In this document: positions 38,195-49,744 of the stretch, one piece after another
Layout of the letters: each line of letters starts with the position of its first letter
Numbering within the stretch: the first letter of the stretch is position 1
IMG/VR virus record: IMGVR_UViG_3300030107_001340
Coordinates: 1 to 53,718 of that record
Origin: a virus
Strand: one strand, 5' to 3'
DNA length: 53,718 nt
Notes under the pieces: model-generated
What the model was told of the DNA's origin: nothing
Database searches by the model: none
What the model saw: only the letters and a program-made list of their open reading frames with translations
Position numbers and translations under genes: made by a program

Positions 38195-38931
38195 TGGCTT
38201 ATAATTTTTTAGGGGTTGTCAACGATATAAATAGAAGACTAAATGAAGTTGAGCTTACATCTTCAAATTTTAGCACAGCTAATGGTTTTTATGCTCATGC
38301 AAAAGACGCTGTTAATTCTTCGTTACGTTATATTAATCAATCGGAATATCAGTGGCCTTTTAATCATGTTGAACAAGAAGATACATTAACGGCAGGTACT
38401 TCTCGATATTTATTTCCTGCTGATTCTAAAACAGTTGATTTTGATTCATTTAGAATTAAAGAAAATAGTTCATTGGGTAACTCAACTGTTAAATTACCTA
38501 CTCTCGCGTATGAAGAGTACTTAGAAAAACATGTATCTCAAGAGTACGCAAGTTCAACTAACAATAGGGGTGTGCCAAGTAGAGTTGTTCATTCCCCCTC
38601 TCTTGAGTATATTATGACTCCTGCCCCAGATAAAGCGTATACAGTAGTATATGAGTATTACCGTATACCTGTAGATTTAGAATTACATGATGATGTTCCA
38701 GAAATACCGGAAAGATTTAAGCATGTTATTGTAGATGGTGCTATGTATTATGCTTATTTATTTAGAGGCAATACTCAAGACGCACAATTATCTAAACAAA
38801 AATTCGATGATGGTATTAAGAGTATGCGCTCCCTACTTATTAATCGTTACCATTATGTAAGATCTTACATGATAGTTCAAAATACAGGCGGTGGTGGTCG
38901 CATAGGTTACTCTAGATTACCTCTTGGATAG
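38194..38931 (+). CDS. Tail tubular protein A-like (head-tail adaptor, T7 gp11 type)
   Basis: 245 aa, the size of gatekeeper/tail-tube A proteins. N-terminal FLGVVNDINRRLNEVELTSS followed by helices (DAVNSSLRYINQSEYQWPFN) that insert below the portal; later YYRIPVDLELHDDVPEIPER is typical of this family. Together with the next gene it builds the short tail tube. Confidence 0.82.
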   Translation: MAYNFLGVVNDINRRLNEVELTSSNFSTANGFYAHAKDAVNSSLRYINQSEYQWPFNHVEQEDTLTAGTSRYLFPADSKTVDFDSFRIKENSSLGNSTVKLPTLAYEEYLEKHVSQEYASSTNNRGVPSRVVHSPSLEYIMTPAPDKAYTVVYEYYRIPVDLELHDDVPEIPERFKHVIVDGAMYYAYLFRGNTQDAQLSKQKFDDGIKSMRSLLINRYHYVRSYMIVQNTGGGGRIGYSRLPLG

Positions 38932-38937
38932 TATATA

Positions 38938-40917
38938 ATGGCAGATAGATGGCAAACATATCCTATTGAATTTAAGGGTGGTTTAATTACAAATCTAAGT
39001 CCTTTGCAGCAGGGTATTAATGCACCGGGAAGTGCTAGAATACTACGTAACTATGAACCTTCAATTGAGGGTGGATATAGAAGAATTGAAGGCTTCAGTA
39101 AATATGATAGTAATCAAATTCCTCCATACGGTTCTCCTGTTGTACATGGGGCTAGTCAAACAGGTACGACTCTTGTAATTGGAAACATACACACAACCCC
39201 TGTAGTAGGGGATACGTTAACTATTACAGGTGTGTCTGGTACGTATACTATAGCAAGTGGTGGCGTAACATATGATTCTACTAATAATAGAGCAACTCTT
39301 ACTTTAACTAGTAGTTTAAATTCAAGTCCAGCTAATGCAGCAGCAGTTACTTTTGCAACTACTACAAACAAATATTTAATAAATGGGATAGCAAGTTGGG
39401 AAGATTCTGCTATTGTTGCAATTAACGATGATATATTTAAAACATCAGGATCAGGAACTACACATATAAATATACCAAACTACGGCACAGTATTAGTTAA
39501 TGGTGCTAGTCAAACAGGTACAAGTTTAATCGTTGACGGGCTTACTTCTGCACCACAAGCAGGAGATGTTTTTAAAATAAACAGTGTTGATTTAGTCTAC
39601 ACAGTTACTGCTGACGCTAGTGTATCTTCGGGGGGAGCAACATTAAGTATTAATCCTTCTTTAGCTAGTAGCCCTGCTGATGATGCAGCAATTACATTTT
39701 TATCAACTAGCAGAGATGGTGCTGTAAAGACTAGATTTGCAAAATATAATTTTTCAGGCACAGAAAAAATAGCTATAGTGGATGGGGCTAATGCTCCAGC
39801 TTTATATAACTCAAGTGTATTTACTGTTTTAGACAGCGCACCAGCAGAAGTAATATCTGCAAGTCATGTAACAGACTTTAAAAAATCTTTGTTTTTTGCA
39901 AAGGGATCTACTGTTACTTTTACCGCACCTTATACTGACAATGATTTTTCAGTTGCTACAGGTGGGGGGAGTATTAACGTAGGATCTACTGTAACTGGCT
40001 TAATAGTATTTCGTGAACAATTAATTATTTTTACAGAAACTAATATACAACAACTCGTTGGTAATAGTGTAGCAGATTATAGATTACAACCTATTGCTAG
40101 TGACATAGGATGCTTAGAAGGAGATACAATAAAAGAAATTGGTGGCGATGTAATGTTCTTAGGACCAGATGGATTAAGAATGTTAAGTGCTACAGAACGT
40201 ATAGGTGATTTTGGTTTAGCCTCTGTTTCAAAAATAATACAAGATAATATGACTAACTTTATTCGTGATAATACTTCGTTTATAAGTGTAGTTATAAGAG
40301 AAAAATCACAATATCGTTTATTAGGTTTTAACACGAATTATACACAAGAAAATGCTCAAGGCATTATAGCAACACAGTTTGCTGAACAGGGTGGTGCTAA
40401 TATGGGGTTTTCTGAAACTAGAGGAATAAAAGCTCACGCAGCAGACAGTAATTATAATGGTAAAACAGAAGTAGTCTTATTTGCAAATGATGATAGATAT
40501 GTTTATCAAATGGAAAGTGGAAATAGTTTTGATGGGTCAAATATATCCACTACTTTTGCTACTCCCCATATGCCAATATCAGATCCTAGAGTAAGAAAAA
40601 CTTTTTATAAAATGTTTTTATATACAGATCCGCAAGGAAGTGTTAACTTTGACACAAGTTTAAAACTTGATTTTGACGCAAAAGACATTATTCAACCTAA
40701 TTCAATTTCTTTTGACAATAGTGATGGTCAAGTAGGATTTTATGGAACTGGGTTTTTTGGATCAACTACTTACGGTGGTAAGCTTCAAAAGTTATTTTCA
40801 AGTCAGGTAATAGGTTCTGGTTTCTCTGTTTCATTTCAATTTAATTCAGATAGCACAGATCCACCATTTTCACTAGATGCACTCACCGTAGAATACGGTA
40901 CTAACGATAGAAGGTAA
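38938..40917 (+). CDS. Tail tubular protein B-like (tail nozzle/stabilisation protein)
   Basis: 659 aa. FKGGLITNLSPLQQGINAPG with later GYRRIEGFSKYD is the family-type N terminus (proteins that start by removing or counting points of a polyline, as T7 gp12/P22 gp10-like). Two GASQTGT-containing segments (about 71-75, 190-194) are internal repeats. The rest is beta-propeller-like. It follows tail tubular A, confirming podovirus tail order. Confidence 0.82.
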   Translation: MADRWQTYPIEFKGGLITNLSPLQQGINAPGSARILRNYEPSIEGGYRRIEGFSKYDSNQIPPYGSPVVHGASQTGTTLVIGNIHTTPVVGDTLTITGVSGTYTIASGGVTYDSTNNRATLTLTSSLNSSPANAAAVTFATTTNKYLINGIASWEDSAIVAINDDIFKTSGSGTTHINIPNYGTVLVNGASQTGTSLIVDGLTSAPQAGDVFKINSVDLVYTVTADASVSSGGATLSINPSLASSPADDAAITFLSTSRDGAVKTRFAKYNFSGTEKIAIVDGANAPALYNSSVFTVLDSAPAEVISASHVTDFKKSLFFAKGSTVTFTAPYTDNDFSVATGGGSINVGSTVTGLIVFREQLIIFTETNIQQLVGNSVADYRLQPIASDIGCLEGDTIKEIGGDVMFLGPDGLRMLSATERIGDFGLASVSKIIQDNMTNFIRDNTSFISVVIREKSQYRLLGFNTNYTQENAQGIIATQFAEQGGANMGFSETRGIKAHAADSNYNGKTEVVLFANDDRYVYQMESGNSFDGSNISTTFATPHMPISDPRVRKTFYKMFLYTDPQGSVNFDTSLKLDFDAKDIIQPNSISFDNSDGQVGFYGTGFFGSTTYGGKLQKLFSSQVIGSGFSVSFQFNSDSTDPPFSLDALTVEYGTNDRR

Positions 40918-40922
40918 AAACT

Positions 40923-43900
40923 ATGGGTAATGGATATACTCGAAATGATACTTCAAATAATATTGCAGATGGTAATGTTATTAACGCAGCGGATTTTGAT
41001 GGCGAGTTTGACGCAATTGAAGCTGCATTCGTAGAAACTACGGGTCATACACATGATGGCACTGCGGATGAAGGTGCGCCTGTAACGGTAGTTGGCCCTG
41101 TCCAAGACTTTGTAGTTTCAGCCACTGAAATTAAACCAAAGACTACCAATACACTTGATATAGGAACTTCAGGACTTCAGTTTAAAGATTTGTACATTGA
41201 TGGCACTGGCTACATTGACGCTGTAGACATTGATGGTGGTAACATCGATAATACTGTGATAGGTGCGTCTACTGCCGCTGCGATTACAGGAACAACTATC
41301 ACAGCAGAAACATCTTTTGTACCTGATGCTTCTGATGGCGCAACATTAGGTACTGCATCTTTAGAATTTAGTGACTTGTACTTAGCGGATGGGGCGCAGA
41401 TACTTTTTGGTGACGATCAAGATACGACTCTTACACACACTGACGGTACAGGTCTTACCTTAAACTCCACTAATAAATTAGCCTTTGGTGATGCAGCTAG
41501 CTTTATTCAACAAAGCAGCGATGGAGTTCTTCGCATAGATGGAGAAGCTACCATTGACCTCAATGCATCAACAGTGGTTACTGTTAGCAATGATCTTAAA
41601 TTAAACTCTGATTCTGCCGTTTTAGGATTTGGCGCAGACAATGACACTACTCTCACGCATACAGATGGTACAGGTCTTACTCTAAACTCTACTAATAAAT
41701 TAACTTTTGGTGACGCAGCTAGTTTTATACAGCAGAGTGGTGATGGTGTTTTAAGAGTAGATGGAGAAGCAACTATTGATCTTAATGCATCAACAGCGGT
41801 TACAGTTAGCAACGATCTTAAATTAGACTCTGATTCTGCCGTTTTAGGATTTGGAGCAGATAATGATACTACTCTCACACATACAGATGGCACAGGACTG
41901 ACTCTTAATTCTACTAATAAATTAACCTTCGGTGATGCAGCTAGCTTTATACAGCAGAGTGGCGACGGTGTTTTAAGAATAGACGGAGAAGCTACCATTG
42001 ACCTCAATGCATCAACAGCGGTTACGGTAAGTAATGATCTTAAATTAGACTCTGATAGTGCAGTTCTAGGGTTTGGCGCAGACAACGATACAACTCTTAC
42101 ACACACTGATGGCACAGGGCTAACTCTTAATTCTACGAATAAATTGACCTTTGGCGATGCAGCCAGCTTCATTCAACAAAGTAGTGATGGTGTTCTCCGT
42201 ATAGATGGAGAGGCTACTATTGATCTTAATGCGTCTACGGCTGTTACAATTAGTAACGATCTTAAATTAGACTCTGATGATGCAGTTTTAAGTTTTGGTT
42301 CGGACAGTGACATAACTATTACGCACGACCCTGATGATGGTTTAAAATTTAAATCAGTAGCAACGGGCGATGATAATCCTTTCGTGCTTACATTGGAAAC
42401 AGGCGAATTAAATATTGAAGCTAACGATAAACTAGGGGTTATTAATTTTCAAGCTCCTAATGAGCAAGAAACTGGTGATGCTCAAAAGGTAGCTGCTGGC
42501 ATAGAAGCTGTATCAGAGGGTGATTTTGCAGCCGATTCAAATGCTACATCTTTAGCTTTTAAAACAGGGTCATCAGACGACGCTGACGAAAAAGTTAGGA
42601 TAGACTCATCAGGCCGTGTGCAAATAGGAACAACAAGTGCAACAAACGACGCCTTTCTAACAATAAAAGACACTGGTTCTGCAAACCCCGTAGCAAGGAT
42701 ATCTTTTGATCGTACAGATTCTGCTGTAACAAATGGTGTAAAGATAGGATATACTTTTGCTGGTGCATCAGCAGATTTTGAAATTGCTAATCGAGACGCA
42801 GGCTTGGTCCGAATATCAACATCTGATACTGAGAGATTGCGAGTTGAAAGCGATGGTGATGTTCTAATAGGCCATACTGCAAACGTATGGCCTGAAAAAT
42901 TATTATCTTATCAAGGCACATCTGAAAATAAAGTAGGAGTTGGGGTTTACGCAACCAACACCAGCTACACTGAAACTCTTGTTAGAGTGCAGAGTGAAAC
43001 AACCAGTACAGGCGGTAATTATAAATTCTTTGAAGGCCGTTCTACAGGAGGAGCAATTCAATACTTTGTTAAAAGTGATGGCTCTGCATTTTTTGCTGGC
43101 TCAATAGGTGCAGGGACTTCATCTCCAAGTAGTAGTGTTGATATAGACTGTCGTAATACTGGTGTAATTCAGATTGTTAGTACAGATACTGTTCAACTTG
43201 TAGCATCCAACGGTGGATCTACATTAAAGAATGTATCCAACAATCCACTGCTTTTTGGAACTAATAATACAGAGCGTATGCGTATTACTGCAGCAGGTAA
43301 TGTTGGCATTGGCGCTCAAGCCCCTGCCGCTAGATTATCTCTTGGCGCACTTGTCGCCAACAAAGTCTTTGGTCTTTACGATGACGGAACGAATTTTTAT
43401 GGCTTAGGAATTGGATCAGCAAACTATAAGTTTAATAAACCTAGTGCTGCGGTTTTTACATTTAATAACTTAGATAGAGCAAACGATACAACTACTGAAA
43501 TTGCTCGATTTGATACTTCTGGACGCCTTTTGATAAGAAAGACAGCAGCAGGGTTAACTAGTCCCGGCGTTGAAACACATACCGCCGACAACAGCTTCCT
43601 AGGTACGACAAGCACGGGAGCAGCCCTCCATGTCAACCGACAAGACAGCGATGGAACGCTCGTCACTTTTAGGCATGATAACACCTCTGAGGGTAGCATT
43701 ACCGTATCTGGCAGCACTGTAAGTTACAATGGTGGACACTTGTCACGCTGGTCACAAGCTGCGGACGGAAACCGTATTGACGGCTTGCTTAAAGGGACGG
43801 TCATGACCAATCTTGACAAGATGGCTGTCTGGACCAGTGAGGATGGCAAAACAAAAAATAACGAACAATTAAACTGCATGGCTGTATCTTCTGTAGAAGG

Positions 43901-44210
43901 TGATGCGAATGTAGCTGGGGTGTTTGTCAATTTCAATGAAGATAAAGAGGAAGAACTCAATGATCCTTACGGTAAAAGTTGTGTTAATGACATGAATATC
44001 GCAATGACTGGAGATATGGTTATTCGTATTGCTAGTGACACAACAGTGGCACGAGGTGACTTGCTGATGAGTGCTGGTGATGGGACAGCCAAGCCACAAG
44101 GCGATGACATTGTTCGCAGCAAAACTATCGCGAAAGTCACCAGCATAAATGTTTCACATACTTACAGCGATGGTAGCTATCTTGTGCCATGCGTTTTAAT
44201 GGCTTGCTAG
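40923..44210 (+). CDS. Tail fibre / receptor-binding protein with 74-aa repeats (1095 aa)
   Basis: The N terminus contains TGHTHDG near residue 40, a phage fibre element. Four tandem 222-bp/74-aa repeats lie at 41421-42308, each with LTHTDGTGLTLNSTNKL and GEATIDLNAS. A degenerate fifth follows (ITHDPDDG). Further on are NTERMRIT-type fibre segments. The C-terminal about 215 residues use a different, more GC-rich codon style and carry NVAGVFVNFNED and SYLVPCVLMAC. Probably the adsorption fibre. Confidence 0.85.
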   Translation: MGNGYTRNDTSNNIADGNVINAADFDGEFDAIEAAFVETTGHTHDGTADEGAPVTVVGPVQDFVVSATEIKPKTTNTLDIGTSGLQFKDLYIDGTGYIDAVDIDGGNIDNTVIGASTAAAITGTTITAETSFVPDASDGATLGTASLEFSDLYLADGAQILFGDDQDTTLTHTDGTGLTLNSTNKLAFGDAASFIQQSSDGVLRIDGEATIDLNASTVVTVSNDLKLNSDSAVLGFGADNDTTLTHTDGTGLTLNSTNKLTFGDAASFIQQSGDGVLRVDGEATIDLNASTAVTVSNDLKLDSDSAVLGFGADNDTTLTHTDGTGLTLNSTNKLTFGDAASFIQQSGDGVLRIDGEATIDLNASTAVTVSNDLKLDSDSAVLGFGADNDTTLTHTDGTGLTLNSTNKLTFGDAASFIQQSSDGVLRIDGEATIDLNASTAVTISNDLKLDSDDAVLSFGSDSDITITHDPDDGLKFKSVATGDDNPFVLTLETGELNIEANDKLGVINFQAPNEQETGDAQKVAAGIEAVSEGDFAADSNATSLAFKTGSSDDADEKVRIDSSGRVQIGTTSATNDAFLTIKDTGSANPVARISFDRTDSAVTNGVKIGYTFAGASADFEIANRDAGLVRISTSDTERLRVESDGDVLIGHTANVWPEKLLSYQGTSENKVGVGVYATNTSYTETLVRVQSETTSTGGNYKFFEGRSTGGAIQYFVKSDGSAFFAGSIGAGTSSPSSSVDIDCRNTGVIQIVSTDTVQLVASNGGSTLKNVSNNPLLFGTNNTERMRITAAGNVGIGAQAPAARLSLGALVANKVFGLYDDGTNFYGLGIGSANYKFNKPSAAVFTFNNLDRANDTTTEIARFDTSGRLLIRKTAAGLTSPGVETHTADNSFLGTTSTGAALHVNRQDSDGTLVTFRHDNTSEGSITVSGSTVSYNGGHLSRWSQAADGNRIDGLLKGTVMTNLDKMAVWTSEDGKTKNNEQLNCMAVSSVEGDANVAGVFVNFNEDKEEELNDPYGKSCVNDMNIAMTGDMVIRIASDTTVARGDLLMSAGDGTAKPQGDDIVRSKTIAKVTSINVSHTYSDGSYLVPCVLMAC
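41421..42308 (+). repeat. Four tandem 222-bp repeats in the tail fibre gene
   Basis: Unit starts at 41421, 41643, 41865 and 42087, with a constant 222-bp period. Protein copies are almost identical while many third codon positions differ. Confidence 0.9.
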
Positions 44211-44225
44211 AATAAGGAGAAAAAA

Positions 44226-44543
44226 ATGGCAGCGACATGGACAGTCAACAGTCTTGACTTTTACAAAAGTCATGGAGGTAAAACAAACGTAGTTTTTACT
44301 GTACATTGGAATTGTGCAGATAAAGATTCAAATGGAAATACGGGACGATGTTATGGTTCTATTGTTATTCCAACAGATGATCTATCTAGTTTTACCTCTT
44401 ACTCAGAAATAACAGAAACACAAGCAATAGGTTGGGCAAAAGACGCTTTGGGTTCTGATGAAGTAACTTCAATAGAAGCTAATGTTGCTGGTCAAATTGC
44501 AGAAAAAGCAACCCCAAAACAAGGTTCTGGTAAGCCTTGGTAA
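44226..44543 (+). CDS. Small cyanophage-type protein (105 aa)
   Basis: TWTVNSLDFYKSHGGKTNVV followed by WNCADKDSNGNTGRCYGSIV. Resembles a small protein found near tail genes in T4-like cyanophages (from memory); function unknown. AAGGAG precedes the start. Likely a fibre-associated or assembly factor. Confidence 0.7.
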   Translation: MAATWTVNSLDFYKSHGGKTNVVFTVHWNCADKDSNGNTGRCYGSIVIPTDDLSSFTSYSEITETQAIGWAKDALGSDEVTSIEANVAGQIAEKATPKQGSGKPW

Positions 44544-44548
44544 TAAAA

Positions 44549-44562
44549 TTGATCTAAATCAA
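44549..44562. promoter_or_regulatory. FNR-like box
   Basis: TTGAT-CTAA-ATCAA is a perfect match to the FNR/Anr half-site pair TTGAT-N4-ATCAA, in a 39-bp intergenic gap. TATAAT-like boxes lie 10-20 bp downstream. Confidence 0.4.
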
Positions 44563-44582
44563 TTAATGTAATATAATATATA

Positions 44583-44825
44583 ATGGAGATAAACATGGAA
44601 AAAGTAGGTAATGTCATAAATATAAATGGCACAGATTATAATGAAAATGATCTAAGTGATACACAAAAATATTTGATAGCTCAAATTAAAGACTTGCAAG
44701 ATAAGGCAGGTAACTTTAAGTTTCAATTAGATCAAGTTCAAGTTAGTTTAAATTCTTTTACTAATGCTCTTATACAAGAACTAGAAAAGAACACTGAAGA
44801 AACTGAAGAACAAAAAGTTTCTTAG
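44583..44825 (+). CDS. Small coiled-coil protein, DUF6447-like (80 aa)
   Basis: GNVININGTDYNENDLSDTQ followed by a long helix with QIKDLQDKAGNFKFQLDQVQ. The G..Y...DLS.....I..I..L pattern resembles a short cyanophage family. The alternate ATG at 44595 gives 76 aa. Function unknown, possibly chaperone for fibre assembly. Confidence 0.65.
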   Translation: MEINMEKVGNVININGTDYNENDLSDTQKYLIAQIKDLQDKAGNFKFQLDQVQVSLNSFTNALIQELEKNTEETEEQKVS

Positions 44826-44852
44826 CATTTAATTACAACAAGGAAAAAGAGA

Positions 44853-45080
44853 ATGGAAATGTCTAGCATGATGTTTTGGAATGTAATACTTACGTTAGTA
44901 ATAGCTCCAGCATTTTGGATGTTCCGTTCTCTTTTAGTTGAAGTTAAACGAATTGACATATTAGTAAATAAAACCCGTGAAGAGTACGCCACTAAAATAG
45001 AACTAAGAGAAGATTTAAATAGAGTTATGGAAGCTCTTCATCGTGTTGAAGATAAGTTAGATCAAGCTTTACGGAAATAA
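44853..45080 (+). CDS. Small membrane-anchored coiled-coil protein (75 aa)
   Basis: One N-terminal membrane helix (about 6-28, MFWNVILTLVIAPAFWMF) then a long charged helix (about 35-75). This topology fits an inner-membrane spanin-like or virion-ejection accessory protein. AAGGA lies upstream. No family is recognised. Confidence 0.65.
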   Translation: MEMSSMMFWNVILTLVIAPAFWMFRSLLVEVKRIDILVNKTREEYATKIELREDLNRVMEALHRVEDKLDQALRK

Positions 45081-47788
<2,708 letters not shown>

Positions 47789-47805
<17 letters not shown>

Positions 47806-48301
47806 TCAACCTTCCTTTAGCGCACCTGTACCGGGACAGTCATTGACTGCAGAGTTAGGTGCTAGGCCGTGGCAGAATCCACCTGAGTATTCAACAGTAG
47901 ATGAGGCTATTGAGTATTATATGCAACGCATGTCTGCTGAAGATTTTATGCTTCAGGCGGCTGATATACTAGAGATGGGTGTTCCTGTTACAGTGCTTGC
48001 CAATACAATGCAAATGTCAAGTGTAATGGAGGGATTGCATACTGTTGATGTAGGCATGATGACTTTACCATTATTAATGGAAATGCTTATGTTAATCGGT
48101 GACGCTGCAGGTATAGAATATAATACAGGTTTAGATCGCCCAACAGAAACAAGAGATAGTTTCTTAGCTAAAATGGTTTCTAAATTTCAAAAAGAGGTAG
48201 AGGGCGTTGATCTTAAAAGTGAAAGAGAAGAAGACGAAGAACCTATTGAAATGGACGTTGAAGATGATGAGCCTGTAGGCTTGATGGCAAGGAGAAGGTA
48301 A
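47789..48301 (+). CDS. Putative virion protein (170 aa)
   Basis: APVPGQSLTAELGARPWQNP followed by PEYSTVDEAIEYYMQRMSAE and a hydrophobic central helix region (GMMTLPLLMEMLMLIGDAAG). The PGQSLTxxxxxRPWxxPPxxxTxxEA start recurs in cyanophage structural proteins (from memory). Acidic C terminus. Stop overlaps the next ATG. Confidence 0.7.
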
Positions 48302-49731
48302 TGGGATTCTTTAGTGGAAGTTTTGGTTCAGGTCTTTTAAGTGGGCTTGTCACATCTGTAGACGCTACATTGAAATCGGCAATAGATCAGAGAAACAAAG
48401 ACATGAGTAGGGCAAGAACCTTCTGGGAAACTCGTCAAGCACAAAAGATACAGAGAGCAGAAGAGCATGATACTCGTGCAGAGAAAGCAATTGTTCGTTT
48501 GGCTAATGAATTTGATGGTGATTTTGCAAAAGGACTAGCTGCTTATAAAGCGTTAGGTGGAGATATTGATAAAGTTCAAGCCTATATAGATGATGTAGAT
48601 GAAACACGAAAGATTAATTCTAGTTATTCTTTAAAAGATAAAATTGCATTTGATAAAATAGACTTGTCTCAGTTTGGTGATGTTGACAAAGAAAGAGCTA
48701 TGAAGGCTATACGTATGGAAGTTAAGCCAGTTAGCACCAGCTATAGAGATACATCAGGTCTTGCTCGTCTGGGTCTTGGCATGGATGACGCTAGTGAGAA
48801 AATGGATGAAAAGATTAATTCTATGTTTCAATCTAGATTGCGTGAAGATATTGAAGGTCTTAAAGGTGCTATAATAAATAGAGAAGGTTTAATTTCAAGT
48901 ATCGAAAAACAAAACAAGGTAATTGCTGGTCTACCAAAGCTACAAGAAGATATTCAGTATCATGCCCGAATATTTACTACAGGTATAAATCCTATAACTA
49001 GAGAAAAAGTATCTGCTAAAGAAAGGTACAAAGCGGAAAATAATATGTTAGACAGCTTGAAGACGCTTGAACGTATTAAAAGAAGAACAAGTAAATCTAC
49101 GTCAGGTTTAACTGCTCCAAGCATGTCTAGTACTGTTAAAGATGGATTATTGGGACTTGACCGTAGAATGGGGTGGACCCCTATAGCTGCTGAAGGAGCG
49201 TCATTTGTTACAGAAAAAGATTTAAAAGGTGATCAGGCTATTGCTTATAGAGAAGAACAAAGAAAAAAATATTTTGAAAATATAGCTAGTCAATTTCTAA
49301 ACGAAGATGGCTCTCTCAAAAGAGATGAGTATCAACTTACAATAGAAGCTTTTCCAGCCCTAAAAGACGCAATTAATAATAGAATAGCAGAGATAACGAA
49401 ACCTAAAACTGAAGACACGATTATAGATGATCTACCAATACCAAAAGAGAAGCCGCCTGTTCCACCTAGATTAGGTCCAGATGGAAACCCTAGACTAACA
49501 CCAGAGGTTGAGGAAGCCCGACAAGCTGCTGAAAGAAAAAAGCAAATTGAAGAAGAAAAAAAGAAAACGGCTATAATGGCTCAAGACAAACCAAAAGAAT
49601 TAGCTAGGCAATTAGTAGATAAAGTAAAATCAATACCTCAACTTAGGAGAGATTTACAAGGGGCGGGTGTATCAAATAGTGATATTAATGCTGTTGTAAA
49701 TGAAATTAGAGCATTAAAATCTAAACAATAG
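48301..49731 (+). CDS. Internal virion protein (476 aa)
   Basis: Glycine-rich hydrophobic start (MGFFSGSFGSGLLSGLVTSV), then long charged helices with coiled-coil character (about 25-75, 180-260) and a Pro-rich hinge (about 385-400) before a final Ala/Lys helix. It resembles inner-core or ejection proteins by position and composition, between the Q-rich protein and the 1191-aa protein. No enzymatic motif is seen. Confidence 0.65.
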   Translation: MGFFSGSFGSGLLSGLVTSVDATLKSAIDQRNKDMSRARTFWETRQAQKIQRAEEHDTRAEKAIVRLANEFDGDFAKGLAAYKALGGDIDKVQAYIDDVDETRKINSSYSLKDKIAFDKIDLSQFGDVDKERAMKAIRMEVKPVSTSYRDTSGLARLGLGMDDASEKMDEKINSMFQSRLREDIEGLKGAIINREGLISSIEKQNKVIAGLPKLQEDIQYHARIFTTGINPITREKVSAKERYKAENNMLDSLKTLERIKRRTSKSTSGLTAPSMSSTVKDGLLGLDRRMGWTPIAAEGASFVTEKDLKGDQAIAYREEQRKKYFENIASQFLNEDGSLKRDEYQLTIEAFPALKDAINNRIAEITKPKTEDTIIDDLPIPKEKPPVPPRLGPDGNPRLTPEVEEARQAAERKKQIEEEKKKTAIMAQDKPKELARQLVDKVKSIPQLRRDLQGAGVSNSDINAVVNEIRALKSKQ

Positions 49732-49744
49732 AACTGATCATATA

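Noticed and set aside
41507-42172. Long minus-strand open frame in the fibre gene
   Set aside because: A shadow of the 222-bp repeats; it simply repeats with the same period and has no ribosome site.
40923-44210. Diversity-generating retroelement target in the fibre
   Set aside because: No reverse transcriptase gene and no template repeat anywhere in the window; the repeats are tandem and conserved at protein level.
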